The notes under the pieces: model-generated
Databases searched by the model: none
What the model saw: only the letters and a program-made list of their open reading frames with translations
Told to the model about the DNA's origin: nothing
Part shown: piece by piece, positions 1-5,678 of the stretch
How the letters are laid out: every line of letters starts with the position of its first letter
Numbering within the stretch: the stretch's first letter is position 1
Assembly (NCBI GenBank): GCA_030665535.1
Contig: DAOUZU010000071.1
Coordinates: forward strand, 1-5,678
DNA: 5,678 nt
Direction: 5' to 3'
From: Dehalococcoidia bacterium
GTDB taxonomy: Bacteria; Chloroflexota; Dehalococcoidia; Dehalococcoidales; JAUXAE01
Translations under genes and position numbers: made by a program

Positions 1-1
1 C

Positions 2-778
2 GCTATCGGCCTGGCCGCCGCCGGTATAATAGATTCAGCCAGGGGGCTGATAACCGTCTCTCCCAATCTGCCCGGCTGGGAAGACGTTCCCCTGCGGGAC
101 CTGGTGTCCGCAAGGTACGGCGTCTATACGGCACTGGTCAATGACGCCAACGCCGCCGCCCTGGGCGAGCACCGGCTGGGGGCGGGCCGGGGGCTTGATA
201 ATTTGGTCTACCTTACCATCAGTACCGGCGTCGGCGGCGGTCTTATTGTGAACGGCCAGCTGTACCTGGGCTCCAGCGGCAGCGCCGGTGAACTGGGGCA
301 TATGGTGATAGATGTCAACGGGCCTGAGGACACCTGCGGCCACTGCGGTTGCCTGGAGTCGCTGGCCTCGGGCCGGGCCATAGCCAGGGAAGCCATAGAG
401 CGCCTAAAGAAGGGCCGGGCCTCGGCCCTGAGCCAGGCTTGTGGCGGCAAGATAGAGAGCATCACCGCCAGAGATGTGGCCGCCGCCGCCCGGAATGGTG
501 ACGGCCTGGCCGGAGAGGTTGTCCGTCAGGCGGCGGTCTACCTGGGGATTGGCCTGACCAATATAGTCAACATCTTCAACCCGGATATGATAGTCATCGG
601 CGGCGGTGTGGCCAAGATGGGCGAACTGCTGCTGGAGCCGGCCAGGCAGGTGGTGGCCGAGAGGGCCTTCAAGCTACCGGCGTCGGCGGTGAAGATAGTA
701 CCCGCCCGGCTCGGCGACGACGCCGGAGTGCTCGGAGCCGCCCTCTTCGCCCGCCAGCAGAAAGCGGAGGCCGGATGA
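2..778 (+). CDS. ROK-family sugar kinase, probable glucokinase (5'-truncated by window edge)
   Basis: This is probably an ATP-dependent cytoplasmic glucokinase (glucose to glucose 6-phosphate). The frame is open from base 2, so the gene starts before the window; the GTG at 104 is internal because recognisable ROK sequence ('PNLPGW') lies before it. 258 residues are visible. ROK kinases usually have about 310-320, so roughly the first 55-60, including the N-terminal DxGGT phosphate-binding motif, are missing. Numbering from the first visible residue: catalytic-base motif 'NDANAAALGE' (Asp48), glycine-rich phosphate loop 'STGVGGG' (74-80), sugar-binding ExGH (Glu97, His100), then a cysteine cluster 'CGHCGCLE' (112-119) and the C-terminal 'VIGGGVAKMGE' segment. 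The cysteine spacing differs from the usual ROK zinc motif (see findings). The stop overlaps the galU start (ATGA), which implies translational coupling. 'PNLPGW' favours glucokinase, but substrate range varies in ROK proteins and a mannose or N-acetylhexosamine kinase is not excluded. Confidence 0.93.
   Translation, partial: AIGLAAAGIIDSARGLITVSPNLPGWEDVPLRDLVSARYGVYTALVNDANAAALGEHRLGAGRGLDNLVYLTISTGVGGGLIVNGQLYLGSSGSAGELGHMVIDVNGPEDTCGHCGCLESLASGRAIAREAIERLKKGRASALSQACGGKIESITARDVAAAARNGDGLAGEVVRQAAVYLGIGLTNIVNIFNPDMIVIGGGVAKMGELLLEPARQVVAERAFKLPASAVKIVPARLGDDAGVLGAALFARQQKAEAG
766..770 (+). promoter_or_regulatory. Shine-Dalgarno of galU (GGAGG)
   Basis: GGAGG lies inside the last codons of the ROK kinase, four bases before the ATG at 775. 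The spacing is a little short but usable. Together with the ATGA stop/start overlap it supports 775 as the galU start. Confidence 0.65.
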
Positions 779-1635
779 AGGTCAGCAAGGCGGTCATTGT
801 CGCCGCCGGCTGGGGTATCAGGTTCCTGCCGGTAACCAAGGCGGTGCCCAAGGAGATGCTGCCGCTTATAGACAAGCCGCTGATTCACTACGCCGTGGAG
901 GAGGCGGTAGCCTCTGGCCTCACGGATATCATCATTGTAACCGCCACCGGCAAGGAGGCCATAGGGGACTATTTCGGCCACAACAGTGGGCTGGAGGCCT
1001 TTCTCAAGCGCAAGGGTGAGACGGGGCTGTGGCAGCGGGTGCACCACCTGAGCCAGATGGCCGATATATCCTATGTGCGGCAGGAGGAGCGGTTGGGGTT
1101 GGGCCACGCCGTTCTTACAGCTGGCGAGGCCGTTGGCAATGAACCCTTCGCCGTCATCCTGCCCGATGACATCATTGACAGCCGGGTGCCGGCACTGAAG
1201 CAGTTGCTGGTCGTCTATGAACAGTTCCAGGCCAGTGTGCTGGCTGTAGAGGCCGTAAGCCCCCGGGAAAGCCGAAAGTACGGCATAATAAATCCCACCG
1301 AAGTGGTTGGGGATACCTGCCGGGTGAGCGGCCTGGTGGAGAAACCGGCGCCGGCGGAGGCCCCGTCCAACCTGGGCATCGTCGGCCGCTATATCCTGAC
1401 ACCCCAGGTCTTCGCCGCCATCCAGGCCACCAAACCGGGCAAGGGTGGCGAGATTCAGCTTACCGACGCCCTGGCGCTGCTGCTGAAGAAACAGCCTGTA
1501 TACGCCCTCCGCTTTGAGGGCACCAGGCACGATACCGGCACGCCGCTGGGCTGGCTGGCGGCCCAGGTGGCCTTCACCCTGAAAGACCCCGGGCTGGGGC
1601 CGGAGATGAAAGAAAGGCTGCGCCGGCTGCTGTGA
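775..1635 (+). CDS. galU: UTP--glucose-1-phosphate uridylyltransferase (UDP-glucose pyrophosphorylase)
   Basis: This cytoplasmic nucleotidyltransferase makes UDP-glucose and pyrophosphate from UTP and glucose 1-phosphate, for glycans, glycolipids and trehalose- or galactose-type pathways. Its 286 residues match the usual GalU length of about 290-300. It is one Rossmann-like NTP_transferase domain. Visible motifs are the N-terminal nucleotide loop 'AAGWGIRFLP' (10-19) followed by 'TKAVPKEMLP' (21-30), 'RQEERLGLGHAV' (102-113), the metal-binding 'LPDD' (129-132), 'VEKP' (188-191), 'GGEIQLTDAL' (224-233) and 'RHDTGTPLGW' (251-260). The TKAxPKEMLP and GGEIQLTDAL signatures separate it from RmlA and other sugar-1-phosphate nucleotidylyltransferases. 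The ATG overlaps the ROK kinase stop by four bases. In the first loop Ile15 replaces the Thr normally found in GxGTR. The preceding kinase could feed the same pathway through phosphoglucomutase, which is not in this window. Confidence 0.95.
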   Translation: MKVSKAVIVAAGWGIRFLPVTKAVPKEMLPLIDKPLIHYAVEEAVASGLTDIIIVTATGKEAIGDYFGHNSGLEAFLKRKGETGLWQRVHHLSQMADISYVRQEERLGLGHAVLTAGEAVGNEPFAVILPDDIIDSRVPALKQLLVVYEQFQASVLAVEAVSPRESRKYGIINPTEVVGDTCRVSGLVEKPAPAEAPSNLGIVGRYILTPQVFAAIQATKPGKGGEIQLTDALALLLKKQPVYALRFEGTRHDTGTPLGWLAAQVAFTLKDPGLGPEMKERLRRLL

Positions 1636-1657
1636 CTCCCCTCCGCTTTAAATCTCG

Positions 1658-1686
1658 TTGACAGCCCCCACCGCTTAAACTAGAAT
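1658..1686 (+). promoter_or_regulatory. Sigma-70-type promoter of alaS-ruvX-tgt
   Basis: A perfect -35 box TTGACA (1658-1663) is separated by exactly 17 bases from TAGAAT (1681-1686), which matches five of six positions of the consensus -10. It lies in the only AT-rich stretch of a GC-rich window and in the only intergenic gap of useful size. Transcription should start near 1692-1694, giving a 5' leader of about 30 bases before the alaS GTG. That is too short for a T-box riboswitch. No extended -10 (TGn) is present. Confidence 0.85.
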
Positions 1687-1709
1687 ATTTATGTTAGCAG
1701 ACCCTCGGC

Positions 1710-1715
1710 AGGTGA
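1710..1715 (+). promoter_or_regulatory. Shine-Dalgarno of alaS (AGGTGA)
   Basis: AGGTGA is complementary to the 3' end of 16S rRNA and sits seven bases before the GTG at 1723. It decides the start codon: no in-frame ATG gives a sensible N-terminus, and the ATG at 1691 is in another frame. Confidence 0.75.
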
Positions 1716-1722
1716 AGTTTCG

Positions 1723-4311
1723 GTGACGGGTGATGAAATCAGGGCCGCCTATCTGGATTTCTTTAAGGAGAAAGAGCACAGGGTAATCGCCAGCTCTTCG
1801 CTGATACCCCATGGTGACCCCACCCTGCTCTTAACCAGCGCCGGCATGGTGCAGTTCAAACCCTATTTCCTTGGCGAAGAGAAACCGCTCGCCCGCCGCC
1901 TGGCCTCCGTCCAGAAGTGCTTCCGCACCACTGATATTGAGTCCGTCGGCGACTCCAGCCACCTCACCTTTTTTGAGATGCTGGGCAACTTCTCCATCGG
2001 CGACTATTTCAAAGAGGAAGCCATCGCCTGGGCCTGGGAGTTCGTTACGGGACGGCTGGGGATTCAGTCGGAGCGGCTCTGGGTGACCATCTTCCTAGAC
2101 GACGATGAGGCCTTTGGCATCTGGCGGCAGACGGGCGTGCCGGCGGAAAGGATACTGAGGTTTGGCCGGGAGGACAACTACTGGGGGCCGGCCGGGGACT
2201 CCGGGCCCTGCGGCCCCTCCAGCGAAATCCACTACGACTTCGGCGCGGAGGTCGGCTGCCGCAAGGCGAACTGCGCCCCCAACTGCGCCTGCGGCCGCTT
2301 CTCCGAGATATGGAACCTAGTCTTTGTTCAGTATAACCAGGACAAAGAAGGCCGCTGTACCGCTTTATCGGAACCGGGTATTGATACCGGCATGGGGTTG
2401 GAGAGGACGACGGCGGTTATGCAGGGCAAGACATCGGTCTATGAGACAGACCTTTTCTCACCCCTGATAAAGCACATATCTCGTCTGACCGGTAATAATT
2501 ACGGCCATGATAGTGAAACGGACAGGGCGATGCGGATAGTGGCTGAGCACAGCCGCGGTATCGCCTTTCTCATCGCCGACGGCGTTATGCCGGCAGCCGA
2601 GGGGCGTGGCTACGTGCTGCGGCGGCTGCTTAGGCGGGCGGCCCTCTTCGGGCGCCGACTGGGGCTGGATGAACCCTTTTTGGCGGAGATGGCCGACCTG
2701 ACTATTAAACAGATGGGTCCGGTCTACCCGGAGCTTATCAAGCGGGGGGACTTCGTCCTTGAGCTTATCGGGTTGGAGGAGGCGCGCTTCGATGATACCC
2801 TGGTCACTGGCCTGGTGCTGCTGGACACGCTGGTGGCAAAGGCGGCCAGCGATGTCAAGTGCAAGGTTTCCGGCCAGGAGGCCTTCAAACTTCAAGACAC
2901 CTACGGCTTCCCCGTGGAACTCACCAGGGAGATAGCCGCCGAGCGCGGCCTGGCGGTGGATATGGAGGGCTTTGAACGGGAGATGGCCCGGCAGCGTGAG
3001 AGGGCTCGAAAATCCCAGAAAATTGAGCCTATGGGGATACCTTCCGCTGAAGCGTTCGGGATAGCCAAAATGACGAAAGCTACTCTCTTCACCGGCTACG
3101 ACACACTCAGGCAAAAAACAGTTGTTGCCGGCCTGCTGGTGGATGATAAGCTGGTGGATGCGGTAAAAGAAGGGCAGCAGGCGGGGTTGATTATAGAAAA
3201 GACGCCCTTTTATGCCGAGATGGGCGGCCAGGTGGCCGATACCGGGGAGATAACCGGCCCGGATGGTCGTTTCCCGGTGGAAGGCGTTGTTCAATTACCT
3301 TCTGGTATCATCGTCCACCGCGGAGTCGTCGCCGGCGGTAGCCTGGCGGTGGGTGATGAGGTTGAGGCTGTTGTGGACGAGGCGCGGCGGCTGGACATCG
3401 CCCGCAACCACACCGCCACCCACCTCCTCCAGTCGGCCCTGCGCCGGGTACTGGGTGAGCACGTCCAGCAACGCGGCTCGGTGGTAGGCCCGGAGCGGCT
3501 GCGCTTTGATTTCTCCCACCTCAAGGCGATGACCGCAGACGAGCTGCGGCTGGTGGAGCAGGCCGTCAATGAGAAGGTACGCCAGAACCTGCCCGTCACC
3601 TCCGCGGAGATTGCCTACAAGCAGGCCATTGACGAGGGCGTTACCGCCCTCTTCGGTGAGAAATACGGCGAGAATGTCCGTGTCCTCAGGATAGGGAAGC
3701 CGCCCGTCAGCGCCGAGCTGTGCGGTGGCACCCATATCGGCGTCACCGGCGAGATAGGCCTGTTTCAGATTTTGGGGGAGAGGTCAATCGGCGCAGGCCT
3801 GCGCCGCATTGAGGCCGCTACAGGTGGGGGAGCGGAGGCCCATATTATAAAAGAGCGTGAGGACCGGCTGGCCGAAGCCACGGCCAGGCAAGAAAAAGCG
3901 GAGACCAAGCGGGCCGAGGCCATAGAGCTGGAGCAGGCCAGGGGCCAAGTGGAGCAACTTTTGGGCCGGGTGGAGACGGTTGACGGCGTGAAACTGCTGG
4001 CCAGCCGGGTGCCGCCTTCCCGCCCGGAGACGCTCCGCCAGATGACAGACCTTTTACGGGAGCGGCTGGGCAGCGTGGTGATTGTCCTGGGCACCGTCTA
4101 TGAAAATAAGCCCCTGTTCTTGAGTGCCATCACCGCAGACCTGGTGACAAGGGGATTTCATGCCGGCAAGCTGGTGGGCAAGGTATCCAAGCAGGCCGGC
4201 GGCGGCGGCGGTGGCAAACCGGCCCTGGCCCAGGGCGGCGGCCGCGACCCGGCCAGTATTGACCGGGCCCTCAAAGAGGCCAAGGATTACATCAATCAGT
4301 TTGGAAAATAA
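1723..4311 (+). CDS. alaS: Alanyl-tRNA synthetase
   Basis: This class II aminoacyl-tRNA synthetase charges tRNA-Ala and hydrolyses mischarged Ser- and Gly-tRNA-Ala in the cytoplasm. It has 862 residues, close to E. coli AlaRS (876), and looks complete. Catalytic core: 'SAGMVQFKPYFLG' (39-51), motif-2 region 'QKCFRTTDIESVG' (64-76), 'FFEMLGNFSIGDYF' (83-96), 'GPAGDSGPCGP' (155-165), 'EIWNLVF' (195-201) and motif 3 'GMGLERT' (223-229). A cysteine cluster C-x4-C-x3-C-x-C (179, 184, 188, 190) precedes EIWNLVF. The editing domain has zinc ligands His563, His567 ('NHTATHLL') and Cys667, His671 ('CGGTH'). A charged, probably coiled-coil stretch (about 708-748) leads to the C-Ala domain with the glycine-rich 'GGGGGGKPALAQGGG' (826-840) and a final helix. 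The GTG start is chosen for its Shine-Dalgarno at seven bases and because the N-terminus 'MTGDEIRAAYLDFF' fits the family. It is first in the unit driven by the promoter at 1658; ruvX overlaps its end. Confidence 0.97.
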   Translation: MTGDEIRAAYLDFFKEKEHRVIASSSLIPHGDPTLLLTSAGMVQFKPYFLGEEKPLARRLASVQKCFRTTDIESVGDSSHLTFFEMLGNFSIGDYFKEEAIAWAWEFVTGRLGIQSERLWVTIFLDDDEAFGIWRQTGVPAERILRFGREDNYWGPAGDSGPCGPSSEIHYDFGAEVGCRKANCAPNCACGRFSEIWNLVFVQYNQDKEGRCTALSEPGIDTGMGLERTTAVMQGKTSVYETDLFSPLIKHISRLTGNNYGHDSETDRAMRIVAEHSRGIAFLIADGVMPAAEGRGYVLRRLLRRAALFGRRLGLDEPFLAEMADLTIKQMGPVYPELIKRGDFVLELIGLEEARFDDTLVTGLVLLDTLVAKAASDVKCKVSGQEAFKLQDTYGFPVELTREIAAERGLAVDMEGFEREMARQRERARKSQKIEPMGIPSAEAFGIAKMTKATLFTGYDTLRQKTVVAGLLVDDKLVDAVKEGQQAGLIIEKTPFYAEMGGQVADTGEITGPDGRFPVEGVVQLPSGIIVHRGVVAGGSLAVGDEVEAVVDEARRLDIARNHTATHLLQSALRRVLGEHVQQRGSVVGPERLRFDFSHLKAMTADELRLVEQAVNEKVRQNLPVTSAEIAYKQAIDEGVTALFGEKYGENVRVLRIGKPPVSAELCGGTHIGVTGEIGLFQILGERSIGAGLRRIEAATGGGAEAHIIKEREDRLAEATARQEKAETKRAEAIELEQARGQVEQLLGRVETVDGVKLLASRVPPSRPETLRQMTDLLRERLGSVVIVLGTVYENKPLFLSAITADLVTRGFHAGKLVGKVSKQAGGGGGGKPALAQGGGRDPASIDRALKEAKDYINQFGK

Positions 4312-4726
4312 AACGCGTGTTCTGGGGCTGGACATAGGCGACAGGTACATCGGGGTGGCTATGAGTGACCCCGGGCGGATGCTGGCCAGCCCGTTGACCA
4401 TTCTCAAGCGCGGCGATGACACCACTGTCATAAAGGCTATAACCGGCATTATTGATGAACATGGCGTCAGCCGGGTTATCGTCGGCCTGCCCCTTTCCCT
4501 GGACGGCCAATCGCACCACCAGGCCAGGAAGGTGGAAGCCTTTACCCAGCAACTGTCCGAAAGCACCGAGATTACGCTGGAGTACCGTGATGAGCGCTAT
4601 TCGACGGTTGCCGCCAAGCAACTGCTGGCCGCCGGCGGCAAAAAGGGCGGCAGAAAAAAACCCAGGGACGATGCTGCTGCCGCCGCCGTCATTCTCCAGG
4701 GCTACCTGGATGAGTTGCGGCCTTAG
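4301..4726 (+). CDS. ruvX: RuvX/YqgF family RNase H-fold nuclease (putative Holliday junction resolvase / pre-16S rRNA nuclease)
   Basis: This is a small RNase H-fold protein of the YqgF family, proposed both as a Holliday junction resolvase and as the nuclease maturing the 5' end of 16S rRNA. From the TTG at 4301 it has 141 residues, within the usual 135-150. Visible motifs are 'LGLDIGDRYIGVAMSDP' (8-24, with catalytic Asp11), 'VIVGLPLSLDG' (59-69), 'YRDERYST' (95-102, acidic pair Asp97/Glu98) and the C-terminal 'RDDAAAAAVILQGYLD' (122-137), where Asp124 aligns with the last catalytic Asp. The Lys/Arg-rich loop 'GGKKGGRKKP' (112-121) is normal in position for the family. The frame stays open upstream to an ATG at 4160, but that extension is alaS sequence in another frame and resembles no YqgF N-terminus. 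TTG 4301 overlaps the alaS end by 11 bases; no good Shine-Dalgarno is near (AAGGA at 4282-4286 is 14 bases away), so coupling to alaS is inferred. The exact start is uncertain. Confidence 0.9.
   Translation: MENKTRVLGLDIGDRYIGVAMSDPGRMLASPLTILKRGDDTTVIKAITGIIDEHGVSRVIVGLPLSLDGQSHHQARKVEAFTQQLSESTEITLEYRDERYSTVAAKQLLAAGGKKGGRKKPRDDAAAAAVILQGYLDELRP
4698..4701 (+). promoter_or_regulatory. Possible Shine-Dalgarno (AGGG) for an upstream tgt start at ATG 4710
   Basis: AGGG inside ruvX lies eight bases before an ATG (4710-4712) that is in frame with tgt, with no stop between them. The ATG at 4731 has no comparable purine-rich site at normal distance. If this site is used, tgt overlaps ruvX by 17 bases and gains seven residues. 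The match is only four bases, so this is weak. Confidence 0.3.
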
Positions 4727-4730
4727 TCCG

Positions 4731-5678
4731 ATGGCTGAAAAAAGCGGTTTCCGCCTGGAGAAGACCTGCCCCGATAATCGCGCCCGCGCCGGCCGGTTGG
4801 TTACTGCCCACGGCACGGTGGCCACGCCCGTCTTTCTGCCGGTGGGCTCCCAGGCGACGGTAAAGACGCTAACCCCTGATGAGATTCGGGGCCTGGGCTT
4901 TGATATGGTGCTGGCTAACACCTACCACCTTTTACTGCGGCCGGGGATAGACGTGGTGGAGGGCCGGGGCGGTTTACATAAATTTATGGCCTGGGACGGG
5001 GCCATCCTCACCGACAGCGGCGGCTACCAGGTGTTCAGCCTGGCCACATTGAACGATGTTGATGACGACGGCGTGCTGTTCCGCTCCCATACCGACGGCC
5101 GCCAGCACCACCTCACCCCCGAGCTGGCCGTCCGCCACCAGGAAGCCCTGGGGGCGGATGTTATTATGGCCCTGGACGAGTGCCCGCCTAGCGACGTCGG
5201 CTTTGAAAAAACCCGGACGGCTATGCGGCGGACGCACCAGTGGGCAGCCCGTTGCAAGGAGGCCCGGCAGAGAGATGACCAGGCCTTGTATGCCATCGTC
5301 CAGGGGGGAGTCTTTCCCGAACTGCGGCACCAGTCGGCGGACTACCTCGTCTCGTTGGACTTGCCCGGCTACGCCATCGGGGGCTTGAGCCTGGGGGAGG
5401 CCAAGGAGGTAACCCTGGCTATCGTCGCTGAGACGGCAGAGCTATTGCCCCGGGACAAGCCGCGCTACCTGATGGGCGTCGGCTCACCGGAGGACATCGT
5501 GGCCGCGGTAGCCCGTGGCATTGACATCCTGGATAGCGCCCTGCCTACACGCGTCGCCCGTAACGGTGCCCTTTACACCCGCCGGGGACGGGTAAACATT
5601 ATGAACACCGCCTACCGCCAGAGGGAAGAGCCGGTTGACCCCGGCTGCGGCTGCTATACCTGCCGCACCTTCTCCGCC
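4731..5678 (+). CDS. tgt: tRNA-guanine transglycosylase (queuine/preQ1 tRNA-ribosyltransferase), 3'-truncated by window edge
   Basis: This cytoplasmic enzyme exchanges guanine-34 in the anticodon of tRNA-Asp, -Asn, -His and -Tyr for preQ1, the committed tRNA step of queuosine synthesis. 316 residues of a TIM-barrel protein that usually has about 370-390 are present, so some 50-70 are missing. Visible motifs are 'TPVFLPVGS' (32-40), 'TDSGGYQVFS' (94-103, general acid/base Asp95), 'MALDEC' (146-151, base-recognition Asp149), 'AIVQGG' (188-193), 'GGLSLGE' (217-223), 'GIDILDSALPTR' (263-274, nucleophile Asp268) and the zinc ligands CxCxxC (306, 308, 311). The final zinc His should lie just past the edge. 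Leu221 fills the position of Zymomonas mobilis Val233, a bulky residue that fits a preQ1-using bacterial enzyme. Start ATG 4731 is four bases after the ruvX stop; the in-frame ATG 4710 is an alternative. It is probably cotranscribed with alaS and ruvX. Confidence 0.95.
   Translation, partial: MAEKSGFRLEKTCPDNRARAGRLVTAHGTVATPVFLPVGSQATVKTLTPDEIRGLGFDMVLANTYHLLLRPGIDVVEGRGGLHKFMAWDGAILTDSGGYQVFSLATLNDVDDDGVLFRSHTDGRQHHLTPELAVRHQEALGADVIMALDECPPSDVGFEKTRTAMRRTHQWAARCKEARQRDDQALYAIVQGGVFPELRHQSADYLVSLDLPGYAIGGLSLGEAKEVTLAIVAETAELLPRDKPRYLMGVGSPEDIVAAVARGIDILDSALPTRVARNGALYTRRGRVNIMNTAYRQREEPVDPGCGCYTCRTFSA

Noticed and set aside
104..106. GTG 104 as the start of the ROK kinase
   Set aside because: The frame is open back to base 2 and encodes typical ROK sequence before 104, so the true start is outside the window.
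538..1530. 330-codon open frame on the - strand opposite galU and the end of the ROK kinase
   Set aside because: It recognisably matches no family. GC-rich genes commonly leave long antisense frames open, and the + strand genes here show clear family motifs throughout.
1701..1731. Possible hairpin (ACCC with GGGT) enclosing the alaS Shine-Dalgarno
   Set aside because: Only four clean base pairs with a long loop; too weak to call a regulatory structure.
2458..3294. 278-codon - strand frame inside alaS
   Set aside because: It lies wholly opposite conserved AlaS coding sequence, with no recognisable domain.
4198..4251. GGC-rich run as a repeat or microsatellite
   Set aside because: It encodes the conserved glycine-rich motif of the AlaS C-Ala domain, so protein constraint explains it.
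4160..4300. Upstream ATG extension of ruvX to 4160
   Set aside because: The extra 47 residues are the alaS C-terminal region read in another frame; YqgF proteins begin a few residues before the LDIG motif.
4292..4921. 209-codon - strand frame opposite ruvX and the start of tgt
   Set aside because: It spans the junction of two well-supported + strand genes and shows no family motif.

Overview
This is an ordinary housekeeping segment of a GC-rich bacterial chromosome. It holds five genes, all on the + strand and tightly packed: the 3' part of a ROK-family sugar kinase, galU, alaS, ruvX and the 5' part of tgt. I found no mobile element, CRISPR array, RNA gene or phage-like material. I do not think the window contains a new system; the findings below are local oddities.

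The source organism cannot be fixed from the sequence. The codon third positions are mostly G/C. The alanyl-tRNA synthetase has the short motif-2 loop ('RTTDIESVG') and a four-cysteine insertion, which I associate with Chloroflexota and some Firmicutes. A Chloroflexota bacterium, possibly of the Dehalococcoidia, is my tentative guess from memory of related proteins.

Layout: bases 2-1635 are a sugar-activation pair. The ROK kinase (probable glucokinase) ends in an ATGA overlap with the start of galU. Together they could supply glucose phosphate and then UDP-glucose; the intervening phosphoglucomutase is not in the window. The only sizeable intergenic gap (1636-1722, 87 bases) carries a near-consensus sigma-70-type promoter (TTGACA, 17 bases, TAGAAT) and a good Shine-Dalgarno for alaS. 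It has no visible terminator, so read-through from galU is possible.

Bases 1723-5678 form a second transcription unit concerned mostly with tRNA and translation: alaS (tRNA-Ala charging, 862 residues, complete), ruvX/yqgF (RNase H-fold nuclease, 141 residues from a TTG start overlapping the alaS end by 11 bases) and tgt (tRNA-guanine transglycosylase, first 316 residues, cut by the window edge). The overlaps or few-base gaps suggest one polycistronic, translationally coupled mRNA from the promoter at 1658-1686.
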